Assembly (NCBI GenBank): GCA_037957365.1 | Contig: JARHVA010002682.1 | Span: forward strand, 833,001-897,000 | Source: Torreya grandis | Lineage: Eukaryota; Streptophyta; Pinopsida; Cupressales; Taxaceae | Direction: 5' to 3' | Length of the DNA: 64,000 nt | Part shown: in pieces, positions 43,743 through 52,849 of the stretch | Position numbering within the stretch: the stretch's first letter is position 1 | Layout: every line of letters begins with the position of its first letter | Translations under genes and position numbers: made by a program | The notes under the pieces: generated by a model | The model's database searches: none | What the model saw: only the letters and a program-made list of their open reading frames with translations | What the model was told of the DNA's origin: nothing

Positions 43743-43754
43743 GCTCTGATACCA
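43743..43754 (-). other. Element A primer binding site (initiator-Met tRNA)
   Basis: The minus strand reads TGGTATCAGAGC, then CATATCTTGGC, a perfect match to the plant initiator-Met primer site. It lies one base inside the 5' LTR. Confidence 0.9.
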
Positions 43755-44242
43755 TTGTAATGTCCCCAATTAGGACAATGATGAAAAATGAGGGTTTTCT
43801 CAACAAACCTTTAACAAACCCAAATTAAACTGAATTTTGAAAACTTAAAACCAGCCAACCCTAGCCGAAAAAATTGTAGGATATTCAAGCAAAAACACAT
43901 CCAAAATAACTCCACAATTAGCTGAAAATTATTAGAGAAAAAAGTATCTTTTTTGGATCAAATAAATTGATGTAGTAACTACCCCTTGTAAATAATCCGA
44001 TTTTTACTTGAATGTACAATTGCACTTTTCACCCCCAAACACCTCAAAAAGCTTGACAAGTGGGTCGCCACACCTCAGAAAAATAGTAGGAATAATTCTG
44101 AAAATTATTCTTTGTAATTTGCCCACCAATTCACCTTCTGGGACTCTTCAATCAAGTCACCCAAGTGCCAAAAATATTATAATAAATTCTGGAATATTTT
44201 AGGGCCTAGAATGTCCTTTCACGCATGCAAAATGATCCACAC

Positions 44243-45507
44243 TGTCATGTCCCCTTTTTTTGTGGACATCGTCAGACTTGATGATTAGCCTATTATGCGA
44301 CCTTCGTACGCTGATAGGATGGATAGAGGGTCATGATGGAGCTTGGCTTGGCTTCGATTAGCAGAATTTTTACAGTTGGTTTTCATTCGGGCTCTTTCAG
44401 ACACGTTTGCCTGAGCTCCTATTATTTATGGATATTTGACATGCAGCGGAGCACCCTTGTGTTGGTATGTTCATGTGCAGAATCACTCCCTGATTCATCA
44501 GCTTCAATCGGTTCGAGGATCCGACATGTATTGAGGAAAATATTAATATTTAATTGATTTAATCAAATATTAATTATTTGGCCTAATTTTAATTAGGAAA
44601 CCCTAATTCTTAATTAAGAAACCCTAATTAGGGCAAGCATATTTTTTTGAGGGTATAAGAGTTTCTCATGGGAGAGAGATGAATGATTCATTGATTATTG
44701 ATATTGATTGTTGCTAAAAATTCTTCTATGAAGACTGAGCCAAGGGTTCCAGGATTCCATTTGCATTGGAGAACGTCCACTCTTCAGTGTGTGCGATTTA
44801 GAGGCTGTGAAATATTAGCTGATCTATTGCCGATTTGAGAGATAGCTTCATACAGAAGTTATCACAGAGGTTTACAAGTTTGGGAGATAACTTCACACAG
44901 AAGTTATCACAAAGATTTCAGGTATTTATTTTATTAGGTTTTTGATTCAATAAATTATACAGATAGAGATCTTCTGTATTAGAGTCATATATCTTGAGAT
45001 CAGGGGTCCAACAAACAGGGTGTGCTATATTGGCGGCCGTACGAAGTCCGTACAGATCCGTACAGATCCGCGCAGAGACCGACATCGGCAGGCAGAGGCT
45101 GACAGCGACCGACATTGGCCGACGATAGACCGACGTCGACAGAATAGTCGACCGACATCGACCGGCGTTGGTAGAATATCGACTGATGACGGCATAATAA
45201 CCGACGTCGGCGACTGTGTGTTGACACAGCGACCCGAGCAGTTCCAGATTCAAGGTTTATTTCCCAATTTGCAAAAGACCAGGTTTTTAAGACCGTATTT
45301 GAATATTCTTTTATATGCATGACAGAGGACATCTATTGTAATAGTTTGAGCAAATAAATAAGAGATTATACTGTGATTTATTTGTTTATTTGAATTTATC
45401 TTGCAAAAATCGCAATTTGTTCTTATTTCATACAAAAAGGGTAAAATACAGAAAGGCAATTCAGAAAATATCGAGTTTCAGATATCAAGGGAAAAGGGGA
45501 TATTACA
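44243..45507 (+). repeat. LTR of insertion M
   Basis: 1265 bp, plus orientation, with termini like those of A and B. It carries a likely promoter (GGGTATAAGAGTTTC, 44652-44666) and the CCGAC-rich array at 45047-45215. Confidence 0.7.
45047..45215. repeat. GC-rich CCGACRTCG array inside the M LTR
   Basis: Eight or so degenerate words of the type ACCGACATCGGC, ACCGACGTCGAC and ACCGGCGTTGG, many of them self-complementary around ACGT or GACGTC. This is markedly GC-rich against an AT-rich background, and only this LTR has it. Confidence 0.75.
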
Positions 45508-45508
45508 G

Positions 45509-45520
45509 TGGTATCAGAGC
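45509..45520 (+). other. Insertion M primer binding site (initiator-Met tRNA)
   Basis: TGGTATCAGAGC, a perfect match, two bases after the LTR end. It shows that M lies in the plus orientation and is more than a solo LTR. Confidence 0.85.
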
Positions 45521-46302
45521 TTTTGTCTTTCTATATTCCCTATTGGACAGGGGATACAACACACAAATCACCGAATGATTGAAATAAATTATAAAAATTA
45601 CCTCAACCCTAGCAAAGGGTTCCAAAGACCAAATTGACCTCTTGTGAGGGGTCGCCACCCTCCCAAAAGAGGTTGCCACCCTTGAAATGGCTTCAAACTT
45701 GTCCTAGGGTTCCTCCACTGAGTTCGCCCACCTCCTTGACTTACAATTTGAAGATTTTCAGTTTTACGAAGGATTGTATCAATTCTTTGATGAAGGTGGT
45801 GTTCAAAGACACATTTTTAGAACCTCTTGCATACACTTATGCACAATTATGACACAATTACAGCCCTTGAATAGAGCTGCCCTGGTAGAAGAATGGGGTT
45901 TTCGTCCCCAAACTCCTTGGTTTGAAGGTTTTCGTCCTCAAGCCATTTGTTCAAGCTTGACATACTTGCACAAGATTTCCAATATCAAAGTTGCATAACC
46001 TTTACAAAAGAGTCTTCCCTTATCTTTTATATGCCTCCTCCAATTATGGTGCCCAAAATTAGAAAGGGATAGTTACTTTTTCTTTTAAAAAAAAAGAAGA
46101 TATATTACAAGCTTTCTTATAGTAGCACTATAAACTGACCTTTTTAAAAAAGGTCCAAAAATTAAATAATAAAGTGCTTTTACAAAATATAACCTTGAAG
46201 CTCACCAATGTACCCTTTTTTGCTTTAGAATACCTTAGCTCTTGGGAACGCACAAGCTAAGGGTCTTATCCCAACGATTAGCTTGAAAAGGGGGACATTA
46301 CA

Positions 46303-47227
46303 ATAAAATTAAGGTATAAGAAGGCTAATGAAAATATTGAAGAAATTAGAGTTGGGCATCCGAAGGACTTTGAAGGAGATGAACATGAGGTTAATGAAGA
46401 CAAAAGAGAAAAATTACAAGAAGAGCACATGCAATGATCAAACGAAGAGCATAATAAGGAAATTGAAGAGAATCACAATGAAGAAGAGTATCAAGAGAAG
46501 TATGAAGAAGGCACACCATGTCACATTGAATACCATAATGTAGGGCTGCGAGAAGAGCTTAAGGATTTGAAGAAGAGAAATATGAGGACGAATCCAAAGA
46601 AACTAAAGAAGACAATGAAGAAGAATTCGAAGGAGAGGAGGAAGAATTTGACCAAAAGAATTATGGGACAACTACTTGCAAAATGAACTCAGAGCCCTCA
46701 ACTATTCAAGGGTTCAAAAAGAAAACACGTCAAGGTTGAAGAATCAAAAATAAAGTTTGTAGAGGTTGCAATTTATAGACATTCAATCACCATGAGAGAC
46801 AACAAGCATGGAGGAGTGATGTGGAACATCAGAAGATAATTGTTTATAGTTATTCAAGGAATCAAGAAAATGTTACAAATGTGCTCGACATAGAAAGGGC
46901 AATGATTACGGTCATACAAGATATTGAAAAAATAAACATGATTGATGTTCGTGGCATTAGAAGGATAAAAATTATGAACCGTACACCACTAAAAATGCAA
47001 TAAGTTATATCACTTTTGAGAATTTTTGAAGGAGTGCATAATCAAAGGAATCAAGCTTAAGGATTCAATACATAAGCCATCTTGGAAAAGAAAATTTTAA
47101 TTTTAAGAGAGCCTTCATCGTGTCAAATTGACACCAAAACTTTACCATATGGCAAGTATTATGAAAGAAGGGCCTATCTATGACCACTCCAGACCACTAA
47201 CAATGAAGGAAGAAGGAAAAAAGATGG
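46303..47227 (+). pseudogene. Element D internal coding remnant, continued
   Basis: Resumes after element A with RYKKANENIEEIRVGHPKDF, then HEVNEDKREKLQEEH and a long Glu/Lys/Asn-rich stretch. This reads in several frames to about 46680, where MGQLLAK ends in TGA. Further on RVKLTPKLYHMASIMKEG leads towards the chromodomain-like piece. It is strongly charged and probably a coiled coil. I recognise no gag or pol domain in it. Confidence 0.35.
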
Positions 47228-47340
47228 TAAAGTTTGAGGTGATCTTACAAGTTCAGGAAAAGTAGTCAAAGATCAAAGGAATAGAACGATTTTTGATCAA
47301 ATGGAAAGAATACCTGTGGAAGAATTGGCATTGAAACCTG
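47228..47340 (+). pseudogene. Chromodomain-like fragment of element D
   Basis: The plus strand reads VKFEVILQVQEK, a TAG, then SKIKGIERFLIKWKEYLWKN, the E.IL..R......YL.KWK.Y pattern of chromovirus chromodomains. A frameshift then destroys the terminal WE.E motif (GGCATTGAAACCT). It implies that D, or the element it derives from, was a plus-strand chromovirus. Confidence 0.6.
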
Positions 47341-47397
47341 CAATAAGCATCTAGTATTTAACCAAGATTATGAAGGCTTGGGGTATAAAGCATCTCT

Positions 47398-47409
47398 AGA
47401 GGAGGGGTG
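47398..47409 (+). other. Element D polypurine tract
   Basis: AGAGGAGGGGTG immediately before the 3' LTR TG, the normal primer for plus-strand DNA synthesis. Only the T two bases from the LTR edge breaks the purine run. Confidence 0.75.
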
Positions 47410-47717
47410 TGTTGTGCTCCAATGCACACCATTTATTTATTAGTTGGCTTGGAGAGGAGACGAATCATTTAATGTATTATTATATGGCTTATGATTAGTA
47501 TATATACGTAGGGTTTTGCTAATCTAAGTTCACATCTATCATATCACAGTTCAATTATCCTTATCCTTATTATTAATTATTTTTTTATACCAGTAGCAAT
47601 GTGCTTCAAGGTCTCTATTGGGAAGTAGTTTGTTCTCGCCATCAATGTCCTCATTGTGTTCTATTATTTCTGTCATCTGTTATCTTTCATTGCATTTGTG
47701 TGCTTTGGAGCACAACA
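47410..47717 (+). repeat. 3' LTR of element D
   Basis: 308 bp, TGTTGTGCTCC...GGAGCACAACA, giving a perfect 11-bp inverted repeat at its ends. ATCCA follows. Confidence 0.85.
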
Positions 47718-47929
47718 ATCCACTTTCATATTCTAGAACAAAATCTTTTAGAGACATATTTCATGAACAATACATTTTGGGAAAGGAGCTCAACAACATT
47801 CACACCTCTACTCAAGCTTCTCCTTGGAATGAGGATTTGCCTAGCAAAAAAAAGGCTTATCTTGAAAAGCTGCAAGGTCTGCAAACAAGATGAAATTTTT
47901 TGGGAACAAAAATAAAAAAAATATATTTG
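47718..47929. other. Flank of element D, unassigned
   Basis: Starts with the ATCCA duplication. Two overlapping frames here are weakly protein-like but unassigned. Copia J coding becomes recognisable just after. Confidence 0.4.
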
Positions 47930-50250
47930 AAAGAGCAGAATTTAGGACATGCATTTTGGGAAGTAGTAGTGAACTTTGTCATTTTCTTAATAGAATCCCT
48001 ACCAAAGCAGCAAGAAACATGATTCCGAAAGAAGTCTTTTCATGATGAAAGCTGTAAGTGAGAAAACTTAGAGCTTTTGTTTGCGCAACTTATGTTCACA
48101 CTCTTGATGAAACAAGATGCAAGCCTGAATTCAAACCAAAAATTTATTTTTGTTGTCTTCAATTTGGAATCTAATGTGTGTATTTTCTATAATTGTGCTA
48201 GCATAAATATTATTCTTAATAGAGATGTTGTATTTGACAAAAAGGCAATCAGTTTTTTGTGATGAAGTTGAGCAAATTTCCTTCTATTAGATCTGTCCTA
48301 GAAGTTCTTGAAACTCAACCAAACATTCCATCCCAAAGCACATAACCTCAGTTGCTCAAACCCCTATTACGTATTGAAGAAGAAAAAGAAAAGAATAATA
48401 CATTGAGCAACCAAAATAGTCTCCACCTGAACAACTACAAATAGAGCAAAAAAGACCTCAATGGTACCATACAACCATGGACGATCAACACATCAATGAA
48501 CATAGAGTAGAGAGAATGATAAGTTCCTCTGGGCTTGCACCAAATTTTGCCCTAATGAACATGATTGCATCTTGTCATGATTCAAATTATTTTGTTGAAG
48601 CGAATGTTAAAAAACTGGGAGGGATGCTATGAAGATTGGATTTGATCTCTTGATGAGATACTACACTTGGGAGTTGGTTGAGTCGCCAACACGAAAGAAC
48701 CCAATTGGATGAAGTGGGTATTTCAAATGAAGTACAAATTATATAGGCCTGTTGACTAACACAAAGCAAGACTCTTGGGGAAAGGATTTGCATAGGTGGA
48801 AAAAAATGACTATGAATAAATGTTTGCACGTATTGCTAAAATGTTTACAATCATGATAGTATTATATCTTGCAGCACATGTGGATGGCAAGTCCATTCGA
48901 TGGTTGCCAAGAGAACTTTTTTGAATTTAGATTTAAAAGAAGTTATATGAAGCAATGTAATGAACTTACTATATCACAAAAGCAAAATCACATCAATAGA
49001 TTGCAATATAAAAAGTCGAATATGCAGAATTACTGCAATCACTTGGAAGAAGAGCAAACCCACACAATAGAAGAGCAGAATAATGTAATAGCTGAGTCAC
49101 TTCAAGGGGGCAACCTCCACAATCCTGACAATAACAATAGAATTCATAATACATGACGACTGATATCCTAACACTACCTCCTATATATTCCATAATTGGG
49201 CTATGGGATCACCATAATCTAATTAGGCCAACTACTCCTAATACCACACAACCTAGAGATTATCAAATGATTAAGTTAAAGGTTATGTGCCAAACGTTAA
49301 GGGTGTACCAAGCCACTAAAAGGGCTTGCAGTAAAAGGCAATGGAAGGATGGTTTTCAGGCTATTCAAGCTCTCTATGGTTGGAACAAGCCCTTGAGTCA
49401 ATCATACAAATATTGATTAGTAATTAAGGCTTAAGGTTTTCATGATTCTAACTGAATGAATCAGATGCAAATGTGTATGTGAAGGTGAACGATAGAGATA
49501 TTGTTATCGTGATGGTCTGTTTCTATGTGGAGGATCCATAGGTAGAAGGCAAGGAAATGATGATTTGCAGACTACTAAAAACTCAACATGGCTTGAAGCA
49601 AGCTCCCCAAGCCTGATATACGAGTATTGGTCAATAGTTGAGGTCTTCATGTGGTCTATGCTGATGATCTGATCACTATAAGTAACATTTACAAGCTCGT
49701 TGAAGAAGAAAATGCGAACCACAACCATATAATTCAAATACCTAACATAGGATTGATGCATTACTGCCCATGAACTCAACTCTGGCAAGAGAACCACAAA
49801 ATTTTCATTTGAGTCAAATTTTTCTGTAGAACTGCTTGAGAAATTTCAAATGGAGACCAGCACTCCTTGTCATACACCCATGGAAGTTTGTCTGAAGCTG
49901 TTAAAGATAGAAAAATTACATACCTTCCACAAGCAGCAGTACAAGCAGCATATTTGGAGTTTGATTCATCTCACAACTACCAGGCTTGATATCAGCTTTG
50001 TTGTAGGCATATTATCTAGGTTTTTAATTTTAACTAAACAAGTTCTCAAGCATATCAAACGTACCTTGAATTTTGATTTCCTATTCGAGAAAAAAGACAT
50101 TCAGTTGAGTGGCTATACAAATGCAGATTGGTTAGGCTCCTATGATGACATGAAATCAGCTTTAGGATGTGCATTCAACTTGGGTTCTTGTCTAATTTCT
50201 TGGATTAGCAAGAAACATTCTACAGTAGCACTATCATTTACTTAGACCAC
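47930..50250 (+). pseudogene. Ty1/copia relic J (integrase tail, RT, RNase H)
   Basis: Plus-strand copia pol with many stops. Integrase end: LGHAFWEVVVNFVIFL, PTKAARNMIPKEV, then ILNRDVVFDKKAIS (the RDVVFDE motif). RT start: NWMKWVFQMKYKLYRPVD, HKARLLGKGFA, YLAAHVDGKS, and FLNLDLKEV near 48920 in another frame. From about 48960 to 49440 the RT middle is missing or replaced by Gln/Asn/His-rich sequence. Later pieces are out of order (GLKQAPQA near 49600, a YADDL-like word near 49660). RNase H: IHLTTTRLDISFVVGILSRF, GYTNADWLGSYDDMKSALGC, LISWISKKHSTVALSFT. No LTR was found. It lies in the opposite orientation to copia F. Confidence 0.72.
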
Positions 50251-51915
50251 ACCATGCTCAAGAGCCCAATGTGACATTTTAAATATACTTAAAATTTTGG
50301 TCTATTGACAAGTTGCAGAAAACTTGAAGGAGAATTCTTGTGGAAAAAGGATCATTCCAATGGTTGGGTCAATACCCATATTATCGACAACACTTACATT
50401 TTCAGGAACTTGCAGCGGTAAGAAAAAACAAGAGACCTGATTGTCTGATAGGAGAAGGGGTTTTAGGCCAAGTTTATGTTGGCATATAAAGCACACTTGC
50501 CAGGTGAGCTGCTTCTATCAATTGTCTATTTTCATAATTTGCTTACTTTGATGAAAAAGAATTTAGTTACATACATCATGAAATGAATTTCATTTAAGAG
50601 ACGAAGCTTTGATTTCTGGAATTGGTAGTGAAAAAGCTTTGCATCCAGCATGTTGAAGTGCAATCTTATCCCCAATTAGAGCAAATTTTGCAAGCTCAAA
50701 GTCGGATAACTTCGGATGAAAACCATCATCAAGTTATATATTTACATATTTGAGGTTGTGATATATTATAGGTGGGTCATCCTTATCATGTAAATGCTGC
50801 ATCCCTCAAACAGAACCAGCTGCAATGCTCTAGTATGCCATCCCAAAGGCTCTTTATCAGGTGATAGACTTAAATAAAACAAGTTTTACTTCGATGTTAG
50901 AATGAAAATATTACAAATGATCCATAATAAAGCAATATTGAACCCAACACCCAAAGAGAGATGCGTACTAACTTAACTTATTTCCAAGGATTATAACATC
51001 TAACTACAATCATCAACTATTAACAATTGGATTGACTTGGACTGTGGTACCATACATGTCAAAGATTTCAAAATCAGATATGGATATTTTTTTGACACAT
51101 GTAAGTAGGAAATTTTAATATTAAACTTGTCATGCTTGGGTTCTTTTTTGTTAAGAAGAAAACAAACTTAATTACAAATTTTCTTGGTAAGATAAGACTA
51201 TGATATTAATGCCCATGAAAGGCCAAAATTGGCGCATGGGACTGGGAAAATACAATGTAAAGTAGGGAATAAGGAGTGCAAGTGCAACACCAACAAACCC
51301 AAAAGAGAACAAAAATTAATAAGGATATGCATGCAAGAGAAAATATGTGAAAACAAATCATATCCTCTGATGCCTTATAAATCTCATCATATCCATGAGC
51401 CTGTCATGAGGTTGTTCCCTACTCAATATGAAGAAGGAATAAGATGAATGGAATTAGCAATCCTCCAGGTGTAGAGAATTGTGTAAGCAAATTCTTTGGC
51501 CAAATGTTGCCGAAGATCAAACATCTCTCCAAAGAATAGAGCCAGGCATCTTTGATCCTAGTAAGCCATGAAGGTCTAGAATGAGATACGAGTCTCTAAA
51601 GAGGCAAAAGAATCTCCACTTGATCTCAGAGTAAGGAAAGCATCTAAATACAAATTGATCCCCAGTTTCAGGCTACATGGAACAAATCTATCAAATATGA
51701 TGCACTTGAGGACTATGGTGATCTGTCTCTATAAGGAGGTGGTGCGAATAAACTCTGATTTGTGCCAATGTAACCTTCAAACTGTAGGGTAATTGGAGCC
51801 TAGTGTAACTTGTAGGGTGGATGAGCCCATCTTCAAAGTGAAGATATATATTGTAGTAGTATTGAAGCTTTGAGGAAAGACGTTCCCAAGGCTGTAACCA
51901 TTTGGATTACAAGTA

Positions 51916-51917
<2 letters not shown>

Positions 51918-51965
<48 letters not shown>
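51918..51965. repeat. (AT)n microsatellite, about 23 units
   Basis: An uninterrupted alternating AT run. Frames reading poly-Tyr/Ile through it are artefacts. Confidence 0.95.
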
Positions 51966-51966
<1 letters not shown>

Positions 51967-52208
51967 CTTTGAACCCCTATTTATCTCCCTTTTAGATAGA
52001 TCTAGTGCATGGATTGAAACATTATGTGGAGGAAGTCTAATCTTGTCAATATCTACAAGGTGTAGTAGTGTGGAAGCCTTGGCATAGCAGCTAGAGTAGA
52101 TTCCACACTGTGCCAACTGCACAGAGGATTTGAATTACTAAGGAGAGAATTGAGGAAAGGATTACTACAATAAATTGTGATAGGCTATATTATATAGCTC
52201 CTTACTAC

Positions 52209-52248
52209 ATTAATGAAGTAATAGATTACATGTATATTACTTCTTTAA
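52209..52248. repeat. Small hairpin, 15-bp arms
   Basis: ATTAATGAAGTAATA and TATTACTTCTTTAAT are complementary with one mismatch across a 10-bp loop. It lies in AT-rich sequence, so chance is possible. Confidence 0.5.
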
Positions 52249-52849
52249 TTGTAAAGAAGTGGTGATGACATTTTTCTATGTTTGCATACGGGGTTTTGAA
52301 CTATACACTTAATAATTAGTTGTGTTAATGTCCACAACTTGTGAGTTCCATCCTTCAATCATACTATACTTATTTTTAAGTTTAAAAAATGATCAGCTGG
52401 AGGAAAGAATGGAAATGTCATGCTCCATGAAAGTTAATGTGTACTAGAAATGGAGTAAGCATGCATACCTGATTCCCTAGTCCTTCGATTGTGTTTTCCT
52501 TTACGCAACATATTTTAATTTTGTAAGGTAAAGTTGTCCAAGGGGCACAACGGGTTGGTACTTTGAAAGATACAACTGTTTGATATTTTAGAAAAAATAG
52601 CAATCAAAAGTGGCTGAAAGTAAATAGGGGTGTAATAAGGCACAACAAGTTGTATTTTTTGGTTCAGATAATGTAATGTCCCCAATTTGGGACAAGCAAG
52701 CTATAATGGGTTTGGGCACCAACCCCAATCAAAAATCTAAAAATAATAGAATATACCAGCCACTCTAGGAATGTCAAACAAACCCCAACACATCTACAAA
52801 GTGATCCAAATGCTAAACGCCACTAGGGCAGAAATTAAGCCACAATTAC

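Larger units (their letters stand above)
44243..45559 (+). mobile_element. Insertion M: plus-strand LTR plus primer site, truncated
   Basis: Flanked by CACAC (44238-44242 and 45560-45564). It starts TGTCATGTCCCC; the LTR ends GGGGATATTACA at 45507. A perfect initiator-Met primer site follows at 45509-45520, then about 40 bp ending GGGGATACAA. So it is one LTR with its primer site and leader, and possibly the last bases of a second LTR, not a clean solo LTR. A TATAAG box with Met codon context lies near 44654. Confidence 0.75.
38198..46302 (-). mobile_element. Complete Ty3/gypsy chromovirus A, decayed
   Basis: Minus-strand element inserted in D with perfect ATAAA target duplications (38193-38197 and 46303-46307). 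The 3' LTR is 38198-39407 (1210 bp). The 5' LTR is 43756-46302, which is 1225 bp once insertion M and its duplication are removed. The internal 4348 bp run primer site, gag, protease, RT, RNase H, integrase, chromodomain. Ends are TGTAATGTC(C/T)CC...GGGGGACATTACA. LTR identity is about 90% by eye, so it is old. Frames are broken and catalytic motifs altered. Confidence 0.9.
43756..46302 (-). repeat. 5' LTR of element A, split by insertion M
   Basis: TGTAATGTCCCC to GGGGGACATTACA. The outer and inner parts align with 38198-39407. At 44243-45564 this LTR carries 1317 bp of foreign DNA plus a CACAC duplication. Confidence 0.88.
36644..47717 (+). mobile_element. Small plus-strand LTR element D, interrupted by A
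   Basis: LTRs 36644-36963 and 47410-47717, both TGTTGTGCTCC...GGAGCACAA(C/T)A, with target duplication ATCCA on both outer sides (36639-36643 and 47718-47722). Element A sits inside. Without A the element is about 2.96 kb with 2.3 kb internal. The internal region has a short broken ORF, an AT-rich stretch, a chromodomain-like fragment and a perfect polypurine tract before the 3' LTR. No protease, RT or integrase is seen, so it is non-autonomous or internally deleted. Confidence 0.82.
50251..52671. other. No recognised gene
   Basis: This flank holds an (AT)n run at 51918-51965 and a small hairpin at 52209-52248, but no coding frame I can assign. It ends in GATAA, the left target duplication of element B. 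The LTR and 3' end of copia J might be here but could not be delimited. Confidence 0.4.

Noticed and set aside
43743..43754. Possible initiator-Met tRNA gene
   Set aside because: Only the 3'-end complement is present; it is a retrotransposon primer site next to an LTR.
51907..52122. 71-codon ORF with poly-Tyr/Ile end
   Set aside because: Read-through of the (AT)n microsatellite.
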